64,000 nucleotides of DNA. Source: Bradyrhizobium sp. LLZ17. Lineage in GTDB: Bacteria; Pseudomonadota; Alphaproteobacteria; Rhizobiales; Xanthobacteraceae. A program made the position numbers and the translations under genes. The stretch's first letter is position 1. Each line of letters starts with the position of its first letter. The DNA is taken from assembly GCF_041200145.1 (NCBI RefSeq), contig NZ_CP165734.1, positions 4,278,001 through 4,342,000 on the forward strand, written 5' to 3'. Positions 1 through 8,530 of the stretch are shown here, piece by piece. The notes under the pieces are model-generated. The model saw only the letters and a program-made list of their open reading frames with translations. It was not told the origin of the DNA and did no database searches.

Positions 1-1
1 C

Positions 2-430
2 TATGTGTTCCAGGACGCGCGGCTGTTTCCGCATCTCAATGTCGCGCAGAATCTCGACTATGGACGGCGGATGAATCGCGTGCTGCCCGATCCGGCGCAG
101 CACAAGCGCGTCGTCGACCTGCTCGACATCGGCGCGCTGCAAGGTCGCCGCCCCGGAAAGCTCTCCGGCGGCGAGCGCCAGCGCGTGGCGCTCGGCCGCG
201 CGCTGTTGTCCAGGCCGCGCCTGTTGCTGCTCGACGAGCCGCTCGGGGCACTCGACGAGGGCCGCAAGCTCGAGATCCTGCCCTATCTGGTGCGGTTGCG
301 CGACGAGGCCAACGTGCCGATGGTCTATGTCAGCCACGACGTCGCCGAATTGCGCCAGCTCGCGACCCAAATCGTGATGCTGAAGCAGGGGCGGGTGACG
401 TCGCTTGGCGGGGTGAAGGTGCTGACGTGA
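2..430 (+). CDS. modC: ABC transporter ATP-binding protein, probably ModC (5' partial)
   Basis: This is the C-terminal 142 residues of an ABC ATPase; the Walker A part lies before the window. The Q-loop (VFQDARLFPHL), signature LSGGERQRVALGRALL, Walker B LLLLDEPLGALD and switch histidine (YVSHD) are all visible. The QDARLFPHL wording is typical of ModC, the molybdate importer ATPase that couples ATP hydrolysis to ModB in the inner membrane. The protein stops soon after the switch region, so it lacks the C-terminal TOBE (molybdate-binding) domain of long ModC proteins. That could be a short ModC variant or another ABC ATPase. The ATPase call is firm; the molybdate assignment rests on motif wording only. 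Confidence 0.75.
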   Translation, partial: YVFQDARLFPHLNVAQNLDYGRRMNRVLPDPAQHKRVVDLLDIGALQGRRPGKLSGGERQRVALGRALLSRPRLLLLDEPLGALDEGRKLEILPYLVRLRDEANVPMVYVSHDVAELRQLATQIVMLKQGRVTSLGGVKVLT

Positions 431-449
431 GGGTGCAGCCCGCCGCCAT

Positions 450-529
450 CGTCATTGCGAGCGCAGCGAAGCAATCCAGAGTCTTTCGGCGGCGGCAGTC
501 TGGATTGCTTCGCTGCGCTCGCAATGACG
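450..529. repeat. Palindromic intergenic repeat, family A
   Basis: Two arms, CGTCATTGCGAGCGCAGCGA and its reverse complement, flank a short centre and could form a long hairpin. A related copy lies at 38632-38719. It sits just after the modC-like gene and may act as a transcription end. Such repeats are common in Bradyrhizobium genomes. Confidence 0.85.
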
Positions 530-573
530 GGGTTGGCTCCGGCCTGCCAAACTCAATGCGGGCTGCGTAGCGG

Positions 574-2366
574 CTAAACCCCCGCCACCGACGTCCAGAG
601 ATCCGCGAGCTTGCGCCGCAGCGCTTGCCGGCGCGTCAAGGGCGCGGGCGTTTCCTCGTCTTCCGGCAGGCGGAGGCCGACGACGTTGACGCGGCCGCCC
701 GAGATGCTTCGCGCCACAAGCACGATCTCGTCCAGCGCGAGCTCGGCGCCCTCTTTCGGCGCGCGATCGAGGTTGATGTCGAACCAGTCGGCCAATGTCA
801 GTTTGGCTTCGTCCTCACTCACCTTCACGCCGTAGATCTCGGCGAGTTCGGCCAGCGTGTGTTCGCCGGAGACCATGAAGTCGCCGAGCAGATGCGGGTC
901 GGGCGCCGTGCTCGGCTGCATGTCGACGAAGAAGCGGTCGAGCGACTCGGCCTTTTCCGGCGGGGCCAGCAAATAGATGTAGTCGCCGGGCGCGATCGGA
1001 TCGGCTTCGACGGGCGTCAAGATGTTCTCGTTGCGGATCACCAGCGTCGGCTTGGACCAGGACGGGATCAGGCCGCGGCGGAAATACAGGCTCTTGGGCC
1101 GCACCGGATAGCCGACGAGCTGCTGCTCGAGTTGGCCAGGCAGGTCGAGCTCGACGCGGCGCGGCCCGCGCTCGGCGCGGGGCAGCGCCACGTGCAGCTT
1201 GCGCGCGGCGGGTGCCAGGGTCCAGCCTTGCAGCAGGAGCGAGATGATGACGACGACGAAGGCGACGTCGAAATAGAGATAGGCCTTTGACAGGCCCACC
1301 AGCATCGGGATCGAGGCCAGGAAGATCGCGACCGCACCGCGCAAGCCGGTCCAGGCGATGAAGATCTTCTCCCGCCAGTTGAAGCGGAACGGCGCCAGGC
1401 AGACGAACACGGCAAGCGGCCGTGCCACCAGCATCAGGACCAATGCGACCCCCACCGCCGGCAACGCACTGGCGCCGAGCCGGCTTGGCGAGACCAGCAG
1501 GCCGAGCAGCACGAACATCACGATTTGCGCCAGCCAGGTCGCCGCATCGAGGAAAGCCACCACCGAATTGTGCGCGCGCGTCGGCCGGTTGCCGATGACG
1601 ATGCCGGCGAGATAGACCGCGAGGAAACCCGAGGCGTGCATGATCTGCGAGCCGCCGAAGATCACCAGCGCGGCCGTGGTGACAAACGGCGCATGCAGGC
1701 CCTGCGGCAGCGCCACCTGGTTGAGCGCGATGACGACCAGGCGCCCGCCGATCACGCCGACAATGGCGCCCAGCACCGCCTCCTGCGCGAACTCCATCAG
1801 CACGTGCGTGGCCGTGCCCGTTCCTAGCGAGATGTATTCGACCAGCATCAAGGTGAGGAAGATCGCGAACGGATCGTTGGTGCCGGATTCCACTTCCAGC
1901 GTCGCACCAACACGCGGGCGCAGGCGCAGGCCCTGGGTATGCACCAGCAGGAACACCGCGGCGGCGTCGGTCGAGGCCACCACGGCGCCGACCAGCAGCG
2001 ACTCGGTCCAGTTGAGGTCGAGGGCATATTTCGCGAACGGCGCCGTGATCAGCGCGGTCAGGAGCACGCCGACGGTTGCGAGCATCACCGACGGCGCAAG
2101 CACGGTGCGGATGCTGGCAAAGCGTGTCCTTAAGCCGCCGTCGAACAGGATCAGTGCCAGCGCCACCGAGCCGACCAGATAGGTGGTGCGGACGTCGTCG
2201 AACTGCAGCTGCCCGGGTCGGAATCGCCCGCCAGCATGCCGATCGCGAGGAAGACGAGCAGCAGCGGCGCGCCGAAGCGCAACGCAAGCAGGCTCGACAG
2301 GATACCGGCCATGATCAGGACGGCGCCGAGCAGAATGGCGATGCTGACGGAATCGAGAGAGGCCAT
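574..2366 (-). CDS. CvrA/NhaP2-type K+(Na+)/H+ antiporter (one frameshift)
   Basis: A cation/proton antiporter of the CPA1 family (CvrA/NhaP2 type) of about 597 residues once repaired. The N-terminal part has about 12 hydrophobic segments (for example LVGSVALALILFDGG). A TrkA-C-like domain follows (around VELDLPGQLEQQLVGYP to DYIYLLAPPEK), then a C-terminal transporter-associated domain. The natural start is the ATG ending at 2366 (MASLDSVSIAILLG). The first 50 residues (ending LAIGMLAGDSDPG) are in a different frame from the rest (QLQFDDVRTTYLV). Adding one C to the CCC run at 2212-2214 joins them, so I read this as one gene with a missing base. It probably exports K+ or Na+ in exchange for protons; the ion cannot be told from sequence. 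Confidence 0.85.
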
Positions 2367-2598
2367 CCACCTTCCGGTTACAAATCGCTGGCAAATCGCT
2401 GGCAAATCACTGGAATGGCATCCTTATCGTCGGCAGACTCCCGCGCCAACATATTTTCTCCCGCTCGCGGCGATCTGCCCGTATTTTGCGGCCTTAACGC
2501 GCGTCGGAGGGCGGTGTATCGATGGTCCCGCCGCTGCCTTTGTGGGATTCTGCTTCTCCCTCGAATCAATCCCGACCGCTTCCCGACGAGACCTCCGG

Positions 2599-3915
2599 AT
2601 GGACATGGACCTCAAAGACCTCATGGAGCTCGTGCAGACGACCGCGCGCGGCGTCGGGGCGGAAATCTCCTCGCCCTGGTTCTACCTGCAATTTGGTCTG
2701 ATTCTGGTGGCGACCGGGATCGCCTATGCGGCGGAGGCCGCCGTTCGCAACCGCGTCGACATGACGTCGCTGGCGATGGGCTGGCCGCTGCCGCTGCGGC
2801 ACTTCGTTCGCGTCATGGTGTCCAGCGCCTCGGCGGCGGTGTTCACCCTGGTCGTGATCATCTCGCGCATCGTGATGTACCATGCGACCTGGCCGAGCCG
2901 CAGCTATCTGCTGATGGTCGCCGCCAAGCTCGGCTTGGCCTGGCTCGCGATCCGCCTCTTGACCTCGGTGCTGCGCAACGAATTCATCGTCAAGCTGGTG
3001 TCGATTACGGCGTGGTTCGTCGCAGCGCTGTCCATCCTCGGCCAGCTCGATGCCACGGTCGAGCTGCTGGACTCCTATGCGATCGTGCTCGGCGGGCTGC
3101 GGCTGACGCCGCTGCTGGTGCTCAAGGCCGGAGCGCTCTTGATCATCGCGCTCTGGTTCACCAACGTCGCCAGCAATTTCGCCGAGAGCAAGATCAACTC
3201 GGCCTCCGACCTGACCCCGTCGATCCAGGTGCTGCTGGTCAAGATCATCCGCATCGGACTGCTCGCCGTCGCGATCGTGATCGCGCTCGGAACGGTCGGC
3301 ATCGACCTCTCGGCGCTCGCGGTGTTCTCCGGTGCCGTCGGTGTCGGCATCGGTATCGGCCTTCAGAAGATCGTGGCCAATTTCATCTCGGGTATCATCC
3401 TGCTCGCCGACAAGTCGGTGAAGCCGGGCGACCTCGTCACCATCGGCGACAATACCGGACGCATCAGCGCGATGAAGACGCGCTATATTTCCGTCGCCGC
3501 CGGCGACGGCCGCGAATTCCTGGTGCCGAACGAGGATCTGGTGACGCAGAAGGTCGTCAACTGGACCTATACCGACAAGAACACGCTGGTGAAGATCACC
3601 TTCGGCACCAATTACGATGCCGATCCGAAGCTGGTCTGCAAGCTCGCGATCGACACCGCGGCCGCCCACCCCCGCGCCCAAAAGGCCAAGCCGCCGAACT
3701 GCATCCTGACCGAGTTCGCTGAAGCCGGCATGAAGTTCTCGCTGACCCTCTGGCTCGCCGACCCCGACGGCATGGACAACGTCAGGAGCGACGTGATGCT
3801 GGCACTGTGGGACGCCTTCAAGCGCGAGGGCATCCGGGTTCCCTATCCCGTCCGCGAAATCCGCGTCCGCGGCGGCGCGCTCCCGGTGGAAACCACCGTA
3901 GAAGTCCCGAATTGA
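2599..3915 (+). CDS. MscS-family mechanosensitive ion channel
   Basis: A 438-residue small-conductance mechanosensitive channel. About five hydrophobic segments come first. The pore helix follows as FSGAVGVGIGIGLQKIVANF, then the MscS beta domain (DKSVKPGDLVTIGD, then EFLVPNEDLVTQKVVNW) and an alpha/beta C-terminal domain. The channel opens under membrane tension to release solutes after osmotic downshock. I chose ATG 2599 (MDMDLKDLME); the frame stays open further upstream, but that part is not protein-like. It is divergent from the antiporter, with about 230 bp between them, so the two ion-handling genes may share a promoter region. The length is larger than E. coli MscS because of extra N-terminal membrane segments. 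Confidence 0.92.
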   Translation: MDMDLKDLMELVQTTARGVGAEISSPWFYLQFGLILVATGIAYAAEAAVRNRVDMTSLAMGWPLPLRHFVRVMVSSASAAVFTLVVIISRIVMYHATWPSRSYLLMVAAKLGLAWLAIRLLTSVLRNEFIVKLVSITAWFVAALSILGQLDATVELLDSYAIVLGGLRLTPLLVLKAGALLIIALWFTNVASNFAESKINSASDLTPSIQVLLVKIIRIGLLAVAIVIALGTVGIDLSALAVFSGAVGVGIGIGLQKIVANFISGIILLADKSVKPGDLVTIGDNTGRISAMKTRYISVAAGDGREFLVPNEDLVTQKVVNWTYTDKNTLVKITFGTNYDADPKLVCKLAIDTAAAHPRAQKAKPPNCILTEFAEAGMKFSLTLWLADPDGMDNVRSDVMLALWDAFKREGIRVPYPVREIRVRGGALPVETTVEVPN

Positions 3916-4043
3916 GCCGGCTTTCGGGCGCATGCCCGCCAAGCTTGGCTTGCATGAAGGCCCGCGATCATTAAATTGGGGCCTGAAATCAGACCCTTGC
4001 GCCCACCTCGATACCGGCTCCGTGCCGAGAAGACCGCATCCGC

Positions 4044-4861
4044 ATGAGCTACGTCGAAGCCACCGATACCTCGCTCCGCAAAACCGGACAGATCAAGCTG
4101 CATGGGCCGAGCGCGTTTGCCGGCATGCGCAAGGCGGGCGCGCTGGTGGCCAAGTGCCTCGACGAACTGACCGACATCGTCGGGCCCGGCGTGCCGACCG
4201 AGCGCATCGACCAATTCGTTCGCGACTTCGCCTTCAGCCACGGCGCCTATCCGGCGACGCTGATGTATCGCGGCTATCGCTACTCGACCTGTACCTCGCT
4301 CAACCACGTGGTCTGCCACGGCATGCCCGGCGACCGTCCGCTGAAGGAAGGCGACATCGTCAATATCGACGTCACCTTCATCCTCGACGGCTGGTATGGC
4401 GATTCCAGCCGGATGTATGCGGTCGGCCCGATCGCGCGCAAGGCCGAGCGGCTGATCGAAGTGACCTACGAAGCCATGATGCGCGGCATCGCCGCGGTGA
4501 AGCCCGGCGCCACCACCGGCGACATCGGCCACGCCATCCAGAGCTTCGTCGAGCCGCAGGGCATGAGCGTGGTGCGCGATTTCTGCGGCCACGGCCTCGG
4601 GCGCATGTTCCACGACGAGCCGAACATCATCCATATCGGCCGGCCCGGCGAAGGCGTGCAGCTCAAGCCCGGCATGTTCTTCACCATCGAGCCGATGATC
4701 AATCTCGGCAAGCCGCATGTAAAGATCTCTCCGACGGCTGGACCGCCGTGACCCGCGACCGTTCACTCTCGGCGCAGTTCGAGCACTCCGTCGGCGTCAC
4801 CGCCACCGGCGTCGAGATCTTCACGCTGTCGGAGCGGCACGGCGAGAAGCAGATCGGGTAA
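4044..4861 (+). CDS. map: Methionine aminopeptidase, type I (one frameshift)
   Basis: Removes the initiator Met from nascent proteins in the cytosol. The metal-binding set is visible: a His in NHVVCHGMPG, Asp in NIDVTFILDGWYGDSSRM, His in FCGHGLGRMFHDEP, Glu in FFTIEPM, and the last Glu in SAQFEHSVGVT. The reading frame breaks at 4727-4728: GKPHVKI is followed in the same frame by a false STAGPP end, while LSDGWTAVTRDRSLSAQFEHS continues in the next frame to the stop at 4861. One missing C (ATC-CTC read as ATC-TC) explains this. Repaired length is about 272 residues, normal for type I. Because map is usually essential, the break is most likely a sequence error. Confidence 0.92.
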
Positions 4862-4888
4862 CGTGTAGCTACCGCTCGATCGCATCGC

Positions 4889-5482
4889 CTATCGCCGGCG
4901 GAACGACGACGGTGGCCGCTTGTAGGTCGCCGCAAAAGCATCGTTGAATCGGCGAACGCTGCCGAAGCCTGCGGCGAAGGCGATTTCGGCCAACGTCATC
5001 TCGGTTTGATCAATCAGACGCTTGGCTTCCTGCACGCGGCGGGTTGCCGCGATCTCGCTCGGGCTCGCACCGGCATGGCGCATGAACAAGCGCAGGAGAT
5101 GGCGAGGTCCGACCCCTAGGGCTTCCGCGAGGTCCACCACCGACGCGCGATCCAGAAAACCGTCGCCGATCAGCCGCATCCCACGTGCAACGGTGGTGGC
5201 GGTTCCCATCCAGGCCGGAGATCCTGGCGCCGCTTCCGGCCGGCAGCGCAAACACGGGCGAAAGCCGGCCCGTTCGGCGGCGGCCGCGGTAGCATAAAAG
5301 GTGACGTTCTCCGAGCGCGCCGGGCGAACCGGACAGACCGGGCGGCAGTAGATTTTCGTCGAGCGAACGCCGGAAAAGAACAGGCCGTCGAAGGCCCGCG
5401 AACGCGACAGCCGCGCCCGATCGCAGGTTTCCCGGTCGAGATGCGGGGGCAGCGCTTGCCGATGTGCCGAGCTTGTCGCCAT
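4889..5482 (-). CDS. Ada-type (methylphosphotriester-sensing) AraC-family regulator
   Basis: About 197 residues. The N-terminal domain carries the four zinc cysteines of the Ada metal-binding domain (IYCRPVCPVRPA and FRPCLRCRP), which in Ada accepts a methyl group from a DNA phosphotriester. An AraC-type helix-turn-helix pair follows (MTLAEIAFAAGFGSVRRFND). The protein ends there, with no AlkA glycosylase or methyltransferase domain, so it resembles Bacillus AdaA in layout. The start is uncertain: ATG 5482 (MATSSAHRQ) or a GTG at 5509. It is divergent from a DMT exporter and probably controls it or itself. A role in sensing methylating agents is inference from the domain. Confidence 0.8.
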   Translation of the reverse strand: MATSSAHRQALPPHLDRETCDRARLSRSRAFDGLFFSGVRSTKIYCRPVCPVRPARSENVTFYATAAAAERAGFRPCLRCRPEAAPGSPAWMGTATTVARGMRLIGDGFLDRASVVDLAEALGVGPRHLLRLFMRHAGASPSEIAATRRVQEAKRLIDQTEMTLAEIAFAAGFGSVRRFNDAFAATYKRPPSSFRRR

Positions 5483-5613
5483 GGCGGAAGAATAATACCC
5501 GCCCAGCACGCCGAGTAGTTGAAATCGGACTCGATCGGGCGATGAGGTCCGAATTCAGCCAGCCTGCGCCGTCGCTCTGGATCATGTTGCCGATCAACTC
5601 CGGAGCAAATCGC

Positions 5614-6549
5614 ATGAGCACACAGGCGCCACGGGCAACATTAGCGCAAACCACGATTACCCCGGAGATTGGGCTTCTGTTGCTCCTTTCTTTGATCTGG
5701 GGCAGTTCGTTCACGCTGATCAAGGTAGCGATTCCCACGGTTCCACCGTTCACGATGGTCGCCGCGCGTGTCGCGATCGCGGCAATTCTGCTCGCTTTGA
5801 TCTCCGTGGCGCAGGGACACTCACTCCCGAGACAGGGCCAGGTATGGGCTGCTCTCTTCGTCCAGGGGCTGCTGCAAAGCGCGCTGCCCTTCACCCTGAT
5901 CAGTTGGGGTGAGATTCATATCGCGAGCGGTCTTGCCGGCGTGCTCAACGCCAGCCCGCCGATGTTCGTGCTTTTGATCGCGATGATGACGCAGCGCGGG
6001 CGACGGACGATCAGCGGCCGCAAAATCGCCGGCGTCTGTCTTGGCCTGGCCGGAGTGGCGGTAACGATGGGCATCGGCGCGCTCTCCGGGATCGGCACGG
6101 CGCCGGCGCTTGCGCAATTGGCCGTGCTCAGCGCGAGCCTCTGCTACGCGCTCGCACCGATGTGGGGACAGCGGTTTTCGAAACTCCCCGCAATCGTTAC
6201 GGCGGCCGGCGCCATGACCTCCGCCGCGATCGTAATGATTCCCGCGGCCGCCATCCTCGATCAGCCCTGGCAATTGACCCCCACGGTGCAGGCGATGGCC
6301 GCGGTCCTCGGCCTTGCGATCGTCTGTACTGCCCTCGCAATGGTGATCTATTTTCGGCTGATCCATACACTAGGCCCGCTCGGCACGACCAGCGGGAGTT
6401 ACCTGCGCGCAGGATTCGCGGTGGCACTCGGCAGCGCTCTGCTAGGCGAGCGCTTTACCTGGTCGATTCTGTGCGGAATGGTGCTCATCGTGCTCGGAAT
6501 AGTGGCTGTTACAATGCCTTCGCCGAAGCGAGACGCTGGTGCCGGCTGA
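5614..6549 (+). CDS. DMT-superfamily (EamA) transporter
   Basis: A 311-residue inner-membrane protein with about ten hydrophobic helices arranged as two EamA repeats (first around LLLLSLIWGSSFTLIKVAIP, second around LAVLSASLCYALAPMWGQRF). The motif WGSSF near the N-terminus is typical of this drug/metabolite exporter family. The substrate cannot be predicted. The start ATG 5614 follows a CGGAG ribosome-binding sequence. It is divergent from the Ada-type regulator, with about 130 bp between starts, so the pair probably forms a regulator-exporter unit. Confidence 0.88.
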   Translation: MSTQAPRATLAQTTITPEIGLLLLLSLIWGSSFTLIKVAIPTVPPFTMVAARVAIAAILLALISVAQGHSLPRQGQVWAALFVQGLLQSALPFTLISWGEIHIASGLAGVLNASPPMFVLLIAMMTQRGRRTISGRKIAGVCLGLAGVAVTMGIGALSGIGTAPALAQLAVLSASLCYALAPMWGQRFSKLPAIVTAAGAMTSAAIVMIPAAAILDQPWQLTPTVQAMAAVLGLAIVCTALAMVIYFRLIHTLGPLGTTSGSYLRAGFAVALGSALLGERFTWSILCGMVLIVLGIVAVTMPSPKRDAGAG

Positions 6550-6623
6550 AACCGGGCGGCTAGAACAGCGGCGCCGCAATTGGCGGTTGCAAAAGCGCCG
6601 GTCCGCGGCAATGCTGGCGGCCG

Positions 6624-7337
6624 ATGCCCGCCAAAGCCGACCACGACAAGAGCAAGCCGGAGGACGCGCCGCACTATCTCGGCCATCGCGAGCGGCTGCG
6701 CGAGCGCTTCTATAGCGCGGGAGCGGATGCGCTCAGCGACTATGAGCTGCTGGAGATGGCGCTGTTTCCGGCATTGCCGCGGCGCGACACCAAGCCGCTT
6801 GCGAAGGCGCTGATCAAGACTTTTGGTTCATTCGCCGAGGTCGTCCACGCACCGGTGGCGCGGCTGCGCAAAATCGAGGGCGTAGGCGAAGGCGCGATCA
6901 ACCAGCTCAAGCTGATCGCCGCTGCTGCGCACCGGGTCGCCAAAGGCGAGGTCAACAGCCGCAACGCTCTGTCGTCCTGGAACGAGGTGATCGACTATTG
7001 TCGCACCAGCATGGCGTTTGCCGACAAGGAGCAATTCCGGCTGCTGTTTCTCGACAAGCGCAACCAGCTCATCGCCGACGAGGTGCAGCAGACCGGCACG
7101 GTCGACCACACCCCGGTCTATCCGCGCGAGGTGATCAAGCGCGCGCTGGAATTATCCGCAACCGCGCTGATCCTGGTGCACAACCACCCCTCTGGCGATC
7201 CCTCGCCGTCGCAGGCCGACATCCAGATGACCAAGGCCATCATCGACATCGCCAAGCCGCTCGGGATTTCCGTGCACGACCACATCATCGTCGGCAAGGG
7301 TGGGCATGCGAGCCTGCGCGGGATGCGGCTGATTTAG
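6624..7337 (+). CDS. radC: RadC-family JAMM-domain protein
   Basis: A 237-residue protein. The N-terminal half contains a helix-hairpin-helix-like region ([20 protein letters not shown]). The C-terminal half is a JAB/MPN domain with the zinc motif [14 protein letters not shown] and an upstream Glu. RadC proteins are widespread; their role is still unclear, although they were once linked to DNA repair. In related genomes map and radC are often neighbours. Here the Ada-type regulator and EamA exporter lie between them. Confidence 0.93.
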   Translation: MPAKADHDKSKPEDAPHYLGHRERLRERFYSAGADALSDYELLEMALFPALPRRDTKPLAKALIKTFGSFAEVVHAPVARLRKIEGVGEGAINQLKLIAAAAHRVAKGEVNSRNALSSWNEVIDYCRTSMAFADKEQFRLLFLDKRNQLIADEVQQTGTVDHTPVYPREVIKRALELSATALILVHNHPSGDPSPSQADIQMTKAIIDIAKPLGISVHDHIIVGKGGHASLRGMRLI

Positions 7338-7384
7338 TTGCCGCTCACGGTTCAACTGCGTGCCCGCTGGAAGCGGATGACCGC

Positions 7385-7690
7385 TCAGTAGCAATACCGG
7401 GGATCGACGGGGACATAGCGGCCGTCGGGGCGCTGCATGTAGCAGCCGCGCTGATAGGCGTAGTATCCGGAGCGGCGGCGCTCGCCTTCGGAGGCGATTG
7501 CGGCACCCGTGCCGGCGCCGACGACGGCTCCGATCGCCGCGCCACGGCCGCCGCCAAGCGCGCCACCAACGATCGCCCCACCGACGCCGCCGAGGATGGC
7601 ACCGCCAATTGCATCCTGCGCCACTGCTTCATGGACCGGCATCGCCATGGCCACGGTCAGACACGCCGCAATTCCAAGACCACGAAGCAT
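7385..7690 (-). CDS. Small secreted glycine-zipper protein
   Basis: About 101 residues from ATG 7690 (MLRGLGIAACLTVAMAMP). A signal peptide ends near AVAQDA. A Gly-rich zipper follows (AIGGAILGGVGGAIVGGALG), then a Tyr/Cys-rich tail (YQRGCYMQRPDGRYVPVDP). Glycine zippers pack as membrane hairpins, so the protein is probably in the periplasm or attached to an envelope membrane. No specific function is known. It is convergent with radC. Confidence 0.75.
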   Translation of the reverse strand: MLRGLGIAACLTVAMAMPVHEAVAQDAIGGAILGGVGGAIVGGALGGGRGAAIGAVVGAGTGAAIASEGERRRSGYYAYQRGCYMQRPDGRYVPVDPRYCY

Positions 7691-7849
7691 TCCAAGCCCT
7701 CCATTGTGCTGAAACACGTCATAGCGCCGCCAGCGGATTCGAGCCAGAACAATCGCAGATCGCGGGGTTGACGCCGTGCGCGACGGCGCCGGAGTCCGGG
7801 CTCGAAGGCATCCCAGACCGCATGCGATGCAGCCGCCGCCAACATCATC

Positions 7850-8224
7850 TCAGGGCTTGACCCAGCGCTCCACGGCTTCGACGGTGTCGGCCGGCGTCGT
7901 GTTGAAACAGATCGCCGCCTCCGGTGCGAGCCGGTGGACCAGATTCACAATTCTCTCGAACAGCAGTAGCCGTTGCCTGGGCTCGCGCAGGCCGGCTCCG
8001 ATGACGATGCAGTCGAAGCGCTCATCGCGCAACGCTGCCGTCACGCTGGCTTCCGCGGTCGCGTCGAGATCGATGAGGCAGCTTGTGACCTCGTAGCCGA
8101 GATCACGCAGGCGCAGGAGCTGCGCCTCGATATAGGTACGCACGAGCTCCGGCGTGAGCTGCGGAAACGCGCTGTAATCCGCACTTCCAGGCTCGATGCC
8201 GATCGCGAGGACGCGATTGACCAA
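7850..8224 (-). CDS. Conserved hypothetical protein, TTG start
   Basis: About 124 residues, no signal peptide, predicted cytosolic. I chose the TTG at 8224 (reads VNRVLAIGIEPG after the start) because a strong AAGGAG lies seven bases upstream; a longer version would begin at 8245 without a good ribosome site. Alternating hydrophobic strands (VLAIGI, VTSCLIDL, FDCIVIGAGL) suggest a Rossmann-like or receiver-like fold, and FDCIVIGAGLREPRQRLLLF is the most distinctive stretch. I do not recognise the family. Confidence 0.65.
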   Translation of the reverse strand: MVNRVLAIGIEPGSADYSAFPQLTPELVRTYIEAQLLRLRDLGYEVTSCLIDLDATAEASVTAALRDERFDCIVIGAGLREPRQRLLLFERIVNLVHRLAPEAAICFNTTPADTVEAVERWVKP

Positions 8225-8530
8225 GCAGGTCTCCTTGCCAAACAAACTCCATAGCTAACGGACGACCGGCCTTGCCGGTTCCCCGACTGGCGCAGTCGTG
8301 TCGTCGGCCGGCCGCTTCGGACTGCACTGCCGCAATCGGGGTTCTCGTGACCCTGGCCACAGCTGCTCCGCTGATTTCCCGCCGAGCGTGTAAGCCATTT
8401 CACATACCCCGGAGCGGCGGCCTGCCACATTCAGCGGGCCACGCCGAGAGCCCCTGCCCGCCGATGGCACGCGGCTCGCGCCTGACTTGCACGACGAACC
8501 AATATTTTATGAATTCGCGGGAGCGGGAAA
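8225..8530. other. Intergenic region, no gene seen
   Basis: About 300 bp between divergent genes. I see no convincing coding frame or hairpin. It probably holds the promoters of both neighbours. An AT-rich patch (CAATATTTTATGAATTCG) lies just before the lysozyme-family gene. Confidence 0.5.

Noticed and set aside
2076..3722. Long forward frame overlapping the antiporter and MscS genes
   Set aside because: Arg-rich shadow composition; the true MscS frame has clear motifs and covers the same bases.
2566..3942. Long reverse frame opposite mscS
   Set aside because: Antisense shadow with Asp/His/Arg-rich, non-protein-like composition typical of high-GC DNA.
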